Assembly: GCA_964539515.1 (NCBI GenBank)
Contig: CAZIJO010000003.1
Coordinates: 1 to 64,000, forward strand
Length of the DNA: 64,000 bases
Direction of reading: 5' to 3'
Origin: JADLHS01 sp964539515
Lineage (GTDB): Bacteria > Verrucomicrobiota > Verrucomicrobiia > Limisphaerales > JADLHS01
The translations under genes and the position numbers were made by a program. This document shows, in pieces, positions 54,759 to 63,893 of this stretch (position 1 is its first letter; each line of letters opens with the position of its first letter). A model generated the notes under the pieces. It was not told the DNA's origin. It did not search any database and saw nothing but the letters and a program-made list of their open reading frames with translations.

Positions 54759-57257
54759 ATGGAGCCATCTTCAAGATTCAATCGAATGCCGGGTCTGCAA
54801 ACCGGAGTTCTGATTATGACCGCCCTGCTCATCGCCGCCCGCTTCAGCGGAACAATGGCGCTGGCGCAGTCCACCAATGCGCCGATCGTTCCCAGCTATC
54901 AGGTCGCGCGCTATGAACTCGATAGTCCGGTGCTCACTCCGGCGGACGTGGAACGGTTGACGGCCGACGCAACCGGTGATGCCGTGACCGTGGCGGAAAT
55001 CCGGCGCGCCCTGAACCGATTGCAAACCGCCTTGCGCGAGCGCGGCTATCGACAGGCGGCATTGACGTTGCCACAGCAAGCGCTCACCAATGGCGTGGTG
55101 CGCGTGCGGGTGTGGGAAGGTCCGGCGCCGGGCCAGGCCGCGCCGGCGGCGACCCCGCCGGTGGAACTGCCGGCGTTGGCTGCGCCGGCCTACGACATCC
55201 GCCACTTTGAAATTCACGGCAACACCAAGCTTTCGCCGGAGGCGATCGACCGCATTCTCGGTCCGGCGGCCGGGCCGTCGGCCAATCTTGATGCGTTGCG
55301 CGAAGCGCTGGTGAAACTGCGTGACGCTTACCGCGAGCGCCGCCTGCCGCTGGCCACGGTCACCGTTCCGGAACAATTGCTGACCGATGGCACGATTGTC
55401 ATCCAGGTGAACGAGGGTTGGGATCCCGAGGCGGAAGCGCTCGCCAAAGCACAAACCGTGACGCCAACCAATGTTCCAGCCACTCCCCCCGAGCGCACGT
55501 TTGAGGTGCGTCGTTATGAAGTGCTGGGCAACACGTTGCTCGCCCCGGCTGCAATTGATGCCATCGTCACCAATGGCGTTGGCACGAACGTCACGTTCAC
55601 GCAGGTGCGGAAGGTTCTCGGGGATCTGCAACTCGCCTATCGCGAGCGCGGTTTTGCCAGCGCCAGCGTAGCGCTGCCGCCCCAGCAACTCACCAACGCC
55701 ACCATCAAAATCCAAGTCACCGAAGGCGTGCTCGTGGATGCGCGCGTGACCGGCAATCGCTATTTCAGTTCCAACAACGTCATGCGCGCTTTGCCGTCGG
55801 TGGCCAACGCGCTCATCTGGAAGGACGAGGTAATCAACAGTCGCGTGTTGCAGCGTGAACTGGACCTCGCGAATCAGAACCGGGACCGGCAGATTTATCC
55901 GGTCCTCAATCCCGGCCCCGACCCGGGCACGACCGCCTTGGATTTGCGGGTGAAGGACCGCTTGCCCTTGCACGGGCGATTGGAGCTCAACAATCAATCG
56001 ACCCCCGGCACGCCGGACTGGCGGCTCAACGCCTCTGCTAATTACAACAACCTCTGGCAACGGGAGCACGCTGTTGGCATTTTCTATGGATTCACCCCCG
56101 AGGAGTTCAAAGTCCCGCAGCCAGACCCGGATTACTTTTTCAACCGGCCGCTCGTGGCGAACTTCGGCGCTTATTACCGCATTCCGTTTGGCGAGCCGCA
56201 ATCGGTGCAGGAGATCATCAGCGGCAACCGCAACTTTGGCTTTGACGAGGCGACCAAGCAGTTCCGCCTGCCGCCACCGGGCAGCCGGCCGGACCTGACA
56301 TTCTCCGTCAGTGGTTCTTCCAGCGACACTGGTGTCAATTACGGCCCGACCACCGTGGTTTCCCAGACGCCGTTGCTGACGATTCTCTCCCGGGACAGCG
56401 GCCAGGATTTGAACTTAAATCAAAGCGCTGGCTACAACCTCAATCTGCCGCGCGCTTTGAGTGACACCCGCCGCCTCAACTTCTCCCTCGGCATGGACTG
56501 GAAGCGCAGCGAGAAGGAGAGTTACAACACGAACAACTTTCTGATCATTACCGTCATCACCAATTCCCAAGGGTCGCAGATTATTACCAGCGAGGTGTCG
56601 TCGCCACAGCCCCCGCGCAAGACCGAGGTCAACTATCTGCCGCTTAACTTCGGGTTCAGTTTCGCGGATGCAAGTCCGAAAGCCACCTTGTTTGCCAGCG
56701 TGGTCTTGAGCGCCAATTTTCTGGGCAACGACTCTGATTTTGTTGCCGCCTCGTACACCCCTGAAGCGCAGGCGGAATATGCGAAGGCCGTCTTTGCGCT
56801 GAGCTACGATCGCAAAGTGTTCAACGACTGGTCGCTGTTGTGGCGACTCAATGGGCAGGCGGCGACGGGACCGTTGATCAACAACGAACAATTTGCCGTC
56901 GGCGGCATCAACAGCGTGCGGGGCTATTATGAGGGCGATGAGTACGGAGACGTCGGTTGGTTTACCAGTGCGGAGCTGCGCACGCCATACCTTGCCACTG
57001 AAGCCGGAGTGGTGGATGGCTTCACGCCGGTTTGGTTGCGGGGTTCGATATTTCTCGACGCCGGCCAGCCGATCTATCTCGACGATGTTCCTTGGGTCGC
57101 GCCGGACCGCTTTCTCTGGAGCACGGGTTTTGGCCTCTCAGCAAACATCAACAACCACTTTGACGCGAAAGTTGCAGTCGGTTGGCCGCTGGCCGACTCC
57201 GCCAACACCCAGGCTTATCAACCGCGCGTGCTCTTCTCATTGGGAGGACAGTTTTGA
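54759..57257 (+). CDS. Two-partner secretion outer-membrane transporter (TpsB) with expanded POTRA region
   Basis: An 832-residue Omp85/TpsB transporter that exports the adhesin encoded next. After a signal (VLIMTALLIAARFSGTMALAQ) come three similar POTRA units, each with an F/Y-E-x-x-G-N-T-x-L-like strand and a GY/RR-x-A-x-x-T/LP-EQ-x-L-T-x-G motif (about 45-122, 145-220, 248-323), then a fourth, ShlB-type domain (about 325-412, VDARVTGNRYFSSNNV). A 16-strand barrel fills the rest, including motif VRGYYEGDEYG. Standard TpsB has two POTRA domains. The stop is next to the adhesin start (TGAATG). Confidence 0.88.
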   Translation: MEPSSRFNRMPGLQTGVLIMTALLIAARFSGTMALAQSTNAPIVPSYQVARYELDSPVLTPADVERLTADATGDAVTVAEIRRALNRLQTALRERGYRQAALTLPQQALTNGVVRVRVWEGPAPGQAAPAATPPVELPALAAPAYDIRHFEIHGNTKLSPEAIDRILGPAAGPSANLDALREALVKLRDAYRERRLPLATVTVPEQLLTDGTIVIQVNEGWDPEAEALAKAQTVTPTNVPATPPERTFEVRRYEVLGNTLLAPAAIDAIVTNGVGTNVTFTQVRKVLGDLQLAYRERGFASASVALPPQQLTNATIKIQVTEGVLVDARVTGNRYFSSNNVMRALPSVANALIWKDEVINSRVLQRELDLANQNRDRQIYPVLNPGPDPGTTALDLRVKDRLPLHGRLELNNQSTPGTPDWRLNASANYNNLWQREHAVGIFYGFTPEEFKVPQPDPDYFFNRPLVANFGAYYRIPFGEPQSVQEIISGNRNFGFDEATKQFRLPPPGSRPDLTFSVSGSSSDTGVNYGPTTVVSQTPLLTILSRDSGQDLNLNQSAGYNLNLPRALSDTRRLNFSLGMDWKRSEKESYNTNNFLIITVITNSQGSQIITSEVSSPQPPRKTEVNYLPLNFGFSFADASPKATLFASVVLSANFLGNDSDFVAASYTPEAQAEYAKAVFALSYDRKVFNDWSLLWRLNGQAATGPLINNEQFAVGGINSVRGYYEGDEYGDVGWFTSAELRTPYLATEAGVVDGFTPVWLRGSIFLDAGQPIYLDDVPWVAPDRFLWSTGFGLSANINNHFDAKVAVGWPLADSANTQAYQPRVLFSLGGQF

Positions 57258-60200
57258 ATGAAGACTATTGAGCCAAAAAATTTGAAGGACGCTCGCCCTC
57301 ACCCCGTCCCTCTCCCTCGGGGAGAGGGAGGGCCAATCAGCGTCAACGAAAGCTCCGGTCGTCTTGGTTGCATCCGCCGCCAAATAATTCGTCAAGGTGG
57401 GTCTCATCAGCAAACTGGTGATGTTTCAAATGGCAAGACGCGGCGAGAATTTCTCCCTCTCCTGGGGGAGAGGGCCGGGGTAAGGGCGGGTGTTGTCACA
57501 AATCTCATACGAGTCTTCTCGGTTACGGTGGCGTTCCTGATCACCACAAACGTGTTGGCCAACCCGAATGGTCTCAGCGTTCAGAGCGGCAATGCCAGCG
57601 TCACTGTCAACGGCAACCAATACCACATCACGGCGTCGCACAATGCCATCCTCAACTGGCAGTCCTTCAACATCGCTGCGGGCGAAACCACCCGTTTCAT
57701 TCAACCCTCGGCATCCTCCGTTGTTTGGAATCGCATCCACGACGCCAGTCCATCGCAAATTTACGGCAATCTTGCCGCCAACGGGGTAGTGGTGTTGATG
57801 AACCAGAACGGCTTTTACTTCGGGCCGAATTCGTTCGTGAGCGCGGCGGGGCTGATTGTTTCCACCGCGCCGTTTGTGCCGGCGGAAAGTGGCGGCGGAT
57901 TGTTCTGGCAATTCACCGGTCCAGCACCTGGGGCAAGCATCATCAACTACGGTCAGTTTAGCGTGGGGCAGGGCGGCTCAGCGTTTCTGATTGCCGAAAC
58001 CATCGAGAATCACGGTAGTATCACCGCGCCCGGCGGCAGCATCGGCCTGATCGCCGGACAGGAAATCTTGCTGAGTGAACGGCCCGATGGGCGCGGCTTG
58101 AGCGCTTCGGTCACGCTGCCCACGGGGGCGGTCAACAACTCCGGCGATCTGATTGCGGATGCCGGCACGATTGCCCTGAACGCGCGTGTGGTGAACCAGC
58201 ATGGATTGGTGCAGGCCAACTCGATTCGCGAGCGCAACGGCATCATCGAATTGATTGCCTCGGATTCGCTCACCCTCGGGCAAGACTCCATTGTTTCTGC
58301 CAGTGGAGATTCGGTTGGTGTGAGCGCCGGCGGCGCGATTGTCATCAAGTCCGCCGGCACATTCGCGGACGAGACTGGTTCTCAGATTGAAGTCCGGGGT
58401 GGGTCGCTGGGCGGTGACGGAGGCTTCGCGGAAGTCTCCGCGCCGCTCATGGATTCCATCGAGTCGCAAATTGATGGCCGTGCGGCTGTCGGTTATCGCG
58501 GCGGACGATTGCTGATTGATCCGCAGGACATCGTGATCGGTTTCAGCGGTGGCACCCTTGGTTCGGGCACGGTAGGAGCGAATGATCCGCCCGTCCCCGG
58601 CACGCTCAACCTCGACGTGAACTCGTCGTTCCTGGGCTTCTCTCAAATTATACTGCAAGCCACGCGCAACATCACCCTGGCATCGGGGGTCACCTGGGAT
58701 CTCGTCGCCAGTACCGGCCTCAGCGAACCCGGCAGCCTCTTGAAACTTGAGGCCGGCAACAACATCACGCTTTCCAGCGGCGCGAGCATTCTCGCCGGTG
58801 AGAACTGGTCGGTGACTTTGCAGGCCGGGCGTGACTTTTCACTGGCGGACTCAGTGATTGCCGGCACCGGCAACATTCTGTTCTCGGGGACAGGTTCGTT
58901 GCAGGCGCAAAATGGAAACATCAGTTTGCTGGCGGGCAACAACCTCAGCGTGGGCAGCGGCCACGTGCGGACAATTGGCGGCGGCCGCATCAGTGCCCAT
59001 GCGGTGGGCGGCAGCATCAACACCGGCACGAAGGCGAACGGTTTTATCTTTGTGCCCACCGGTTCGGGCTACAACGTGAGCGCCGACCTCGGCGGCATCA
59101 GCACGGCCAGCGGTGGCGATGTGTCGCTGACGGCCGGATTGGATGTGTTGAGCTATCTTCCGATCGCGGGCGGGGTGCAAACTGACGCCGGCAGCGGCGC
59201 TTTCGGTGCGGCCCCTGGCAACGTGACCATTACTGCCGGTCGGGATGTTGGCGGGCATTTTGTCGTGCGCAATGGTGTGGGCAGTATCACTGCCGGCCGC
59301 AACGCCGGCCTCGCCACGCGTCTGCTTGCGCTGAGTCTGGTGAGCGGTGGCTGGACGGTCAACGCCGCCAACGACATTCTGCTGCAGGAGGTGCGCAATC
59401 CGAACGGGGTGTTCAACAATCTCGGATCGAGCACCTCGCCCAATCGGCATCGCTTCGACTACGCCGCCAATGCCTACACGATCTTGAACGGCGGTCACTC
59501 CGTGCAATTGCGCGGGACGGCGCTGCCGCGTTATCTCGACGTCTTTTCGCAAGGCATTCCGGCGATTTATCCCGGGCTGCTTGAAATCACCGCCGGTGCG
59601 GGCGGTGTGGTCCTTGGCAACGATGTCATTCTGTTTCCCGCGCCCAACGGCAACCTCAGCATCGCCACCACGGACGGCGGTTCGCTCTTTGGCACGCGCG
59701 CCGGCGATCTCACCCAGCTGGTCTTTTCCGACAGTGGCAAGACGCAGTATCGGGCATTCGGTGATTTCGGGATCGCGGATCGCTCGGGCAACCTGCTGCA
59801 CCTGAACGACCCGGTGCCGGTCACACTGGACATTGCGGGCGACATGGACGGCATTCTGCTGGGCGTGCCCAAACGCGCGGAGATCAGCATTGGCGGCAAC
59901 ATGGTCAACAGCCGGTTCGACGGGCAGAATCTTCGCGCCACGGATGAAACCCGCATCACGGTTGCGGGCAACATCATCAATCGAAACGAATTCACGACGG
60001 TCGCCAGTCCGCAGCCGAATTTCCGGTTGTTCGATCCGCTGCTTGATTTGATTTATCCGCCGCTGACCGGTGGCGCTGCCGGTGTTCAAAACCAGTTCAT
60101 CTACAATCCGACGACTGGTGAGCTGACGTTCCAGGGCCGCATGACGGGCGAACAGTTGCAGGCGTTGCTGAATCTGACCGTGCGGGCCTTCGATGCCGAT

Positions 60201-61514
60201 GGGATTCCGTTGTATCAACCAAACGGTGAACCGGTCACCGTGACGGCGGAATTCGCGAGTGCCGCCGTGCTTCAGCAACTTTACAACAACAGCCAGGACG
60301 TGCCGCTCAACCCCGACACCGGTTATCGTATCGGCGGCGGTGGCAGATTCACCCTCCGGGCCAACAACCTCGACCTGGGCGCGACGGTTGGCATCGTGTC
60401 CCAGGGCCCGCGCGCCAATGCCCGACTGGCAAACCTTTTCACGGAGGGCGCGGACATCAATGTATTCCTGACCGGCAACCTCGACATGTTTTCCACCAAG
60501 ATTGCGTCGCTGAATGGCGGTGAGATCAATGTATATGCGGACGGCCATGTCAGCGTCGGTTCGCGCACCTTCACGACGAGTGGCCAGGCGGCCCGCGGCA
60601 TTTTTACGGTGGACGAGAGCGACATCACCGTCATCGCGCGTGGCGACATCAACGTGAACGGCTCGCGCATTGCGGCCTACGACGGCGGCCATGTGCTGGT
60701 GCGGTCGCTGGAAGGGGATGTGGACGCGGGCACGGGCGGGGGAGGCGCGGCGACCGTGGAGAAGATTTACGTGGACCCGGTCACCCGGGCCATTCAGACT
60801 TACGCACCGACGATACCCGGCAGCGGCATTCTGGCGACCACCTTTCCGCCATCGCAGGATTCTGCATTTCCCCGTTCGCTCAACACTGTGGGGGACATTG
60901 TCGTCGAAACGCCCCAAGGCAACATCATCGCGAGTTCGGGCGGCATTGTGCAGATCCCGCTCAACGGCGTGGGCAGCAGCCTCGGCACGGTCACGCTGCG
61001 CGCGGGAACGCAGGATGAGCGCGGCAATGTGATTTATCGCGGCAACATTGACGCGAGCGGTTCGGGCGTCATTGGCAGCACGGTGAAGTTGGAAGCGAGT
61101 GGCGACATCAAGGGGTTGGTCTTTGCGCGGGACAACCTGGACATTGAGGCCAATCAGAGCGTGAACGTAACCGCCCTGGCCGTGGGCAGCGCCAACGTCA
61201 GCGCCGGTGACACCATCTCGGGAACGATCATTGGCGTCGGCAGTGTCAACGCCAGCGGGTCGAGCGTGGATGCGTCGCTGCTGTCCCAGAACGTGACCGC
61301 CAGCGGCGACGTGACTTCTTCGCAGGTTGGCTTTGCCCAGGCCAACGTGGCGGCAACCACCAGCCAGGGTTTGCAGTCGGACGACAGCGCGAAAGAAGCT
61401 GCCGCCGGTGAAAAGCAGGACGAGGAAGACGAGTTGAAGAAGAATCGTCCCGGCCCGCGTATCGCCAAAACCACCGGCCGCGTCACGGTGATTCTGCCCG
61501 AGAAAAAATCCTGA
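57258..61514 (+). CDS. Two-partner secretion exoprotein (TpsA, filamentous haemagglutinin-like)
   Basis: A 1418-residue exported adhesin. Residues about 84-101 form the hydrophobic signal (NLIRVFSVTVAFLITTNVLA); about 102-350 form the TPS secretion domain with the hallmark motifs NGLSVQSGNASVTVNGNQY and MNQNGFYFG (NPNG-like). The rest is a long right-handed beta-helix with short NxxxGxI-like repeats, ending in a charged segment (KQDEEDELKKN). The first 80 residues, before the signal, include residues coded by an inverted-repeat element and form an unusually long N-region. No in-frame ATG, GTG or TTG makes a better start. Function: secreted adhesin, possibly matrix or contact-dependent. Confidence 0.88.
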   Translation: MKTIEPKNLKDARPHPVPLPRGEGGPISVNESSGRLGCIRRQIIRQGGSHQQTGDVSNGKTRREFLPLLGERAGVRAGVVTNLIRVFSVTVAFLITTNVLANPNGLSVQSGNASVTVNGNQYHITASHNAILNWQSFNIAAGETTRFIQPSASSVVWNRIHDASPSQIYGNLAANGVVVLMNQNGFYFGPNSFVSAAGLIVSTAPFVPAESGGGLFWQFTGPAPGASIINYGQFSVGQGGSAFLIAETIENHGSITAPGGSIGLIAGQEILLSERPDGRGLSASVTLPTGAVNNSGDLIADAGTIALNARVVNQHGLVQANSIRERNGIIELIASDSLTLGQDSIVSASGDSVGVSAGGAIVIKSAGTFADETGSQIEVRGGSLGGDGGFAEVSAPLMDSIESQIDGRAAVGYRGGRLLIDPQDIVIGFSGGTLGSGTVGANDPPVPGTLNLDVNSSFLGFSQIILQATRNITLASGVTWDLVASTGLSEPGSLLKLEAGNNITLSSGASILAGENWSVTLQAGRDFSLADSVIAGTGNILFSGTGSLQAQNGNISLLAGNNLSVGSGHVRTIGGGRISAHAVGGSINTGTKANGFIFVPTGSGYNVSADLGGISTASGGDVSLTAGLDVLSYLPIAGGVQTDAGSGAFGAAPGNVTITAGRDVGGHFVVRNGVGSITAGRNAGLATRLLALSLVSGGWTVNAANDILLQEVRNPNGVFNNLGSSTSPNRHRFDYAANAYTILNGGHSVQLRGTALPRYLDVFSQGIPAIYPGLLEITAGAGGVVLGNDVILFPAPNGNLSIATTDGGSLFGTRAGDLTQLVFSDSGKTQYRAFGDFGIADRSGNLLHLNDPVPVTLDIAGDMDGILLGVPKRAEISIGGNMVNSRFDGQNLRATDETRITVAGNIINRNEFTTVASPQPNFRLFDPLLDLIYPPLTGGAAGVQNQFIYNPTTGELTFQGRMTGEQLQALLNLTVRAFDADGIPLYQPNGEPVTVTAEFASAAVLQQLYNNSQDVPLNPDTGYRIGGGGRFTLRANNLDLGATVGIVSQGPRANARLANLFTEGADINVFLTGNLDMFSTKIASLNGGEINVYADGHVSVGSRTFTTSGQAARGIFTVDESDITVIARGDINVNGSRIAAYDGGHVLVRSLEGDVDAGTGGGGAATVEKIYVDPVTRAIQTYAPTIPGSGILATTFPPSQDSAFPRSLNTVGDIVVETPQGNIIASSGGIVQIPLNGVGSSLGTVTLRAGTQDERGNVIYRGNIDASGSGVIGSTVKLEASGDIKGLVFARDNLDIEANQSVNVTALAVGSANVSAGDTISGTIIGVGSVNASGSSVDASLLSQNVTASGDVTSSQVGFAQANVAATTSQGLQSDDSAKEAAAGEKQDEEDELKKNRPGPRIAKTTGRVTVILPEKKS
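57296..57486. repeat. Inverted-repeat element inside the TpsA coding start
   Basis: Left arm 57296-57331 (CCCTCACCCCGTCCCTCTCC then a GGGGAGAGGGAG stem) and right arm 57451-57486 (its reverse complement begins CCCTTACCCCGGCCCTCTCC) match over about 36 bases. Each arm is itself a stem-loop. This resembles REP doublets (REPIN-like) that are normally intergenic; here it is translated in frame as RPHPVPLPRGEGG and LPLLGERAGVRAG. Confidence 0.65.
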
Positions 61515-61545
61515 GCCACTACCGCAATCCATTTCCAAAACCTCT

Positions 61546-62358
61546 ATGCTAACCGAAACCCTCCTCACTCCCATGTTCGCCTCGGGCGCGCTCCAGTTCG
61601 CGTTCGAAAAAGCCACGCTCGAAGGCAAGCTCACCATCGGCGCGCTCGTCATCGTGTCGCTGTTCAGTTGGTCGGTCATTATTACCAAAATCCTCCAACT
61701 CTGGCGCGCGAGCCGGGTGTCGAAAAGGTTCTTTGACGCCTATCACGAGACGCGCGACCCGCTGGAGTTGCAGCGCAAGGGGCTGAAGTTCGATGGCGCG
61801 CCGGCTTACGAATTGTACGAGGCCGGGCAAAAGGAACTTCAGTTCCAAATCACGAAACATCCCGTGGTCGTGAAGGGCGAGGCCAGGATTACCCAGGCCA
61901 GTTTTGATTCGGTGCGGGTCTCACTGGAAGAAGCCGCGATGCACGAGGCGCTCGCGCTGGAGAAGGGGATGATTGTGCTGTCCACGGCCGTGGCGGGCGG
62001 GCCGTTCATTGGTTTGCTCGGCACTGTCTGGGGCGTCATGGAGACTTTCTCCGGCATCGCGAAGGCAAATTCCGCCAGCCTCACTGCTATGGCACCCGGT
62101 GTCGCGGGCGCGTTGATTGCCACGGTCATTGGCCTGCTGGTCGCGATTCCCGCGATGTTCGCCTACAACTTCATGGTGACGCGGATTCGCGCGTTCACAC
62201 AGGAACTGGACGCGTTTGCCATCCGGTTCGCCACGCAGATCGAACACACCTACGTGGACGCGCGGCCCATCGGCGAGGAGGTTTCCGAAGCCATCACCCG
62301 CGCCATTCGCAAGGAGGGCTATGATGCCAACACCGTCATTCAGGCGGCGCATATATGA
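61546..62358 (+). CDS. exbB: ExbB/TolQ/MotA-family proton channel
   Basis: A 270-residue inner-membrane protein with a long helix near the N-terminus (LTIGALVIVSLFSWSVIITKI) and two near the C-terminus, and the ExbB core AGGPFIGLLGTVWGVMETF followed by MAPGVAGALIATVIGLLVAIPAM. It forms the proton-driven motor with ExbD. Starts 31 bases after TpsA and overlaps the ExbD gene (ATGA), so probably the same operon. It may power TonB-dependent transport or cell-envelope work. Confidence 0.92.
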   Translation: MLTETLLTPMFASGALQFAFEKATLEGKLTIGALVIVSLFSWSVIITKILQLWRASRVSKRFFDAYHETRDPLELQRKGLKFDGAPAYELYEAGQKELQFQITKHPVVVKGEARITQASFDSVRVSLEEAAMHEALALEKGMIVLSTAVAGGPFIGLLGTVWGVMETFSGIAKANSASLTAMAPGVAGALIATVIGLLVAIPAMFAYNFMVTRIRAFTQELDAFAIRFATQIEHTYVDARPIGEEVSEAITRAIRKEGYDANTVIQAAHI

Positions 62359-62768
62359 GAAAGTGCTCCAAGAGCTTGCATCAGTCGCTGACGGAGCTGA
62401 ATATCACTCCGTTGCTCGATCTCGCGTTCGTGTTGCTGGTGATTTTCATCATCACCACAACCCCCATTGTGAACGATCTGGATTTGAACCTGCCGACGGC
62501 ATCGAAGAAGCAAAAGGATTCACCGCCCAAAGCGAACTACGTGACGGTGGACGCGGCGGGCACGATTCACCTGAACAAGCAGCAGGTCACACTCGAAGGA
62601 TTGCTCTCGGAACTCATCCAGTTGCGCGTGGACGACCCGGATTTGAGTGTCATTGTCCGCGGTGACAGCAAGACGAAGTACCGGCACATCGTGACCGTGA
62701 TGGATGCCCTGCAACAGGCCAACGTCGTGAAAGTGGATCTGGCCACCGAGCCGAACGGAAAGAACTGA
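62355..62768 (+). CDS. exbD: ExbD/TolR-family protein (first copy)
   Basis: A 137-residue protein with one helix carrying the key Asp: ELNITPLLDLAFVLLVIFII. The periplasmic domain includes LNLPTASKKQKDSPP, VTVDAAGTIHLNKQQV and DSKTKYRHIVTVMDALQQA, all typical. It pairs with ExbB to couple proton flow to TonB. Overlaps exbB at ATGA and lies five bases before the TonB-like gene. Confidence 0.92.
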   Translation: MRKCSKSLHQSLTELNITPLLDLAFVLLVIFIITTTPIVNDLDLNLPTASKKQKDSPPKANYVTVDAAGTIHLNKQQVTLEGLLSELIQLRVDDPDLSVIVRGDSKTKYRHIVTVMDALQQANVVKVDLATEPNGKN

Positions 62769-62772
62769 GCAA

Positions 62773-63456
62773 ATGGCGGATCGTCGAAAAGAGCAACGCG
62801 CGTCGCGATTGAGTGTCGTGATTTCCCTGGGGTTCCACGCCGTCATCATTGGTGGCTTGGTGTTCATCGCGGCCCGCGAGGGTATGCTTGGCAAGGAACT
62901 CAAAAAGATTGCCGTGACGATGGTGCCAAAGGAAAAGCCGCCGGAGGAAAAGCCCAAGGAAAAAGAACCGGAACCCAAGCCGCCCGTGGAAGAACCAAAA
63001 CCGGAGCAAACCAAGCCGGTGGAAACCGCGCCCCAAATTGCCAAGCCCACCGCCACACCCCCGCCGGCCGCCTCCGTGGCCGTCCCGGCCGCCGCTCCCG
63101 CGCCGACTGCTTTGCCGGCGTTCGCTTTCGAGGGCGGCAAGCAAGTTGAGACTACGGCCGACCCTGATTTGATCTACAAAGGATTTGTCGAATACACGCT
63201 GCGCTCCCGCTGGAGCCGGCCCGAGGGAATTGATGACGCCAAATTCGTCGCCGAGGTGGAATTGGCGTTAGACAGCTCAGGACGCGTGCAGGGGACAACC
63301 TGGAAGAAAGGTTCCGGAAATTCGGCTTGGGATGCCTCCGTGAGGAGGGTGTTGGCAGCGACGGCCAACATCGGCCGTCCGCCGCCGAAGGGCTTTCCCG
63401 CGCAAGTGCTCGTCCGGTTTGATGTGCAGACCGTTGAGGAGATCGGAATCGAATGA
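62773..63456 (+). CDS. TonB/TolA-like energy transducer
   Basis: A 227-residue protein with one N-terminal membrane helix (LSVVISLGFHAVIIGGLVFIA), a proline/lysine/glutamate-rich periplasmic linker (KEKPPEEKPKEKEPEPKPP and on) and a C-terminal domain with TLRSRWSRPEGI and VAEVELALDSSGRV as in TonB-C/TolA-type domains. The HAVIIGG segment resembles the helix that contacts ExbB/D. It overlaps the second exbD at ATGA. TonB versus TolA type cannot be settled from sequence alone. Confidence 0.85.
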   Translation: MADRRKEQRASRLSVVISLGFHAVIIGGLVFIAAREGMLGKELKKIAVTMVPKEKPPEEKPKEKEPEPKPPVEEPKPEQTKPVETAPQIAKPTATPPPAASVAVPAAAPAPTALPAFAFEGGKQVETTADPDLIYKGFVEYTLRSRWSRPEGIDDAKFVAEVELALDSSGRVQGTTWKKGSGNSAWDASVRRVLAATANIGRPPPKGFPAQVLVRFDVQTVEEIGIE

Positions 63457-63893
63457 AAAAGCGGCGCGCGTTCAGAAAAGTTCACCGTGAAGGCCACGGC
63501 TCGCTGAACGAGTTGAACATCACGCCGCTGCTCGACTTGGTGTTCGTGCTGCTGGTGATTTTCATCATCACGACCCCGCAGTTGACCAACAGCCTCGAGA
63601 TCAATCTGCCCTCCGGCAAACCGCCGCCACCGAAAGCTGACGCGCCCAAGCCGAAGGTCAACCGTATCATCGTGGACGATACCGGGCAGGCATTCTTTAA
63701 TCGCGAACCGTTAACGATCCCCGCGCTAAAAACAAAGTTGCAGCAGATGAAAACCGCCGATCCGGAGTTGGGCGTGGTCGTCGAGGGTTCGGAGGAAGTG
63801 GATTATCAAAACATGATCAACGTGCTGGATGTGTTGCAGCAATTGGACATCACCAAGGTTGGGCTTGCGACGGAGGCCGCATCGAATCCGTAA
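63453..63893 (+). CDS. exbD: ExbD/TolR-family protein (second copy)
   Basis: A 146-residue second ExbD-like protein with the proton-path helix LNITPLLDLVFVLLVIFII (Asp kept) and a longer Pro/Lys-rich loop (PSGKPPPPKADAPKPKVN). Distinct from the first copy, so the motor could use two different ExbD subunits. Last gene seen in the unit; the remaining 107 bases hold nothing recognisable. Confidence 0.92.
   Translation: MKKRRAFRKVHREGHGSLNELNITPLLDLVFVLLVIFIITTPQLTNSLEINLPSGKPPPPKADAPKPKVNRIIVDDTGQAFFNREPLTIPALKTKLQQMKTADPELGVVVEGSEEVDYQNMINVLDVLQQLDITKVGLATEAASNP

Noticed and set aside
57258..57500. A later start codon for the haemagglutinin gene, after the repeat element
   Set aside because: No in-frame ATG, GTG or TTG lies close before the signal helix, so the ATG at 57258 is retained.
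58851..61688. 945-codon open frame on the minus strand
   Set aside because: It is the complement of the repetitive haemagglutinin gene; repeats keep the frame open. No signal or domain seen.
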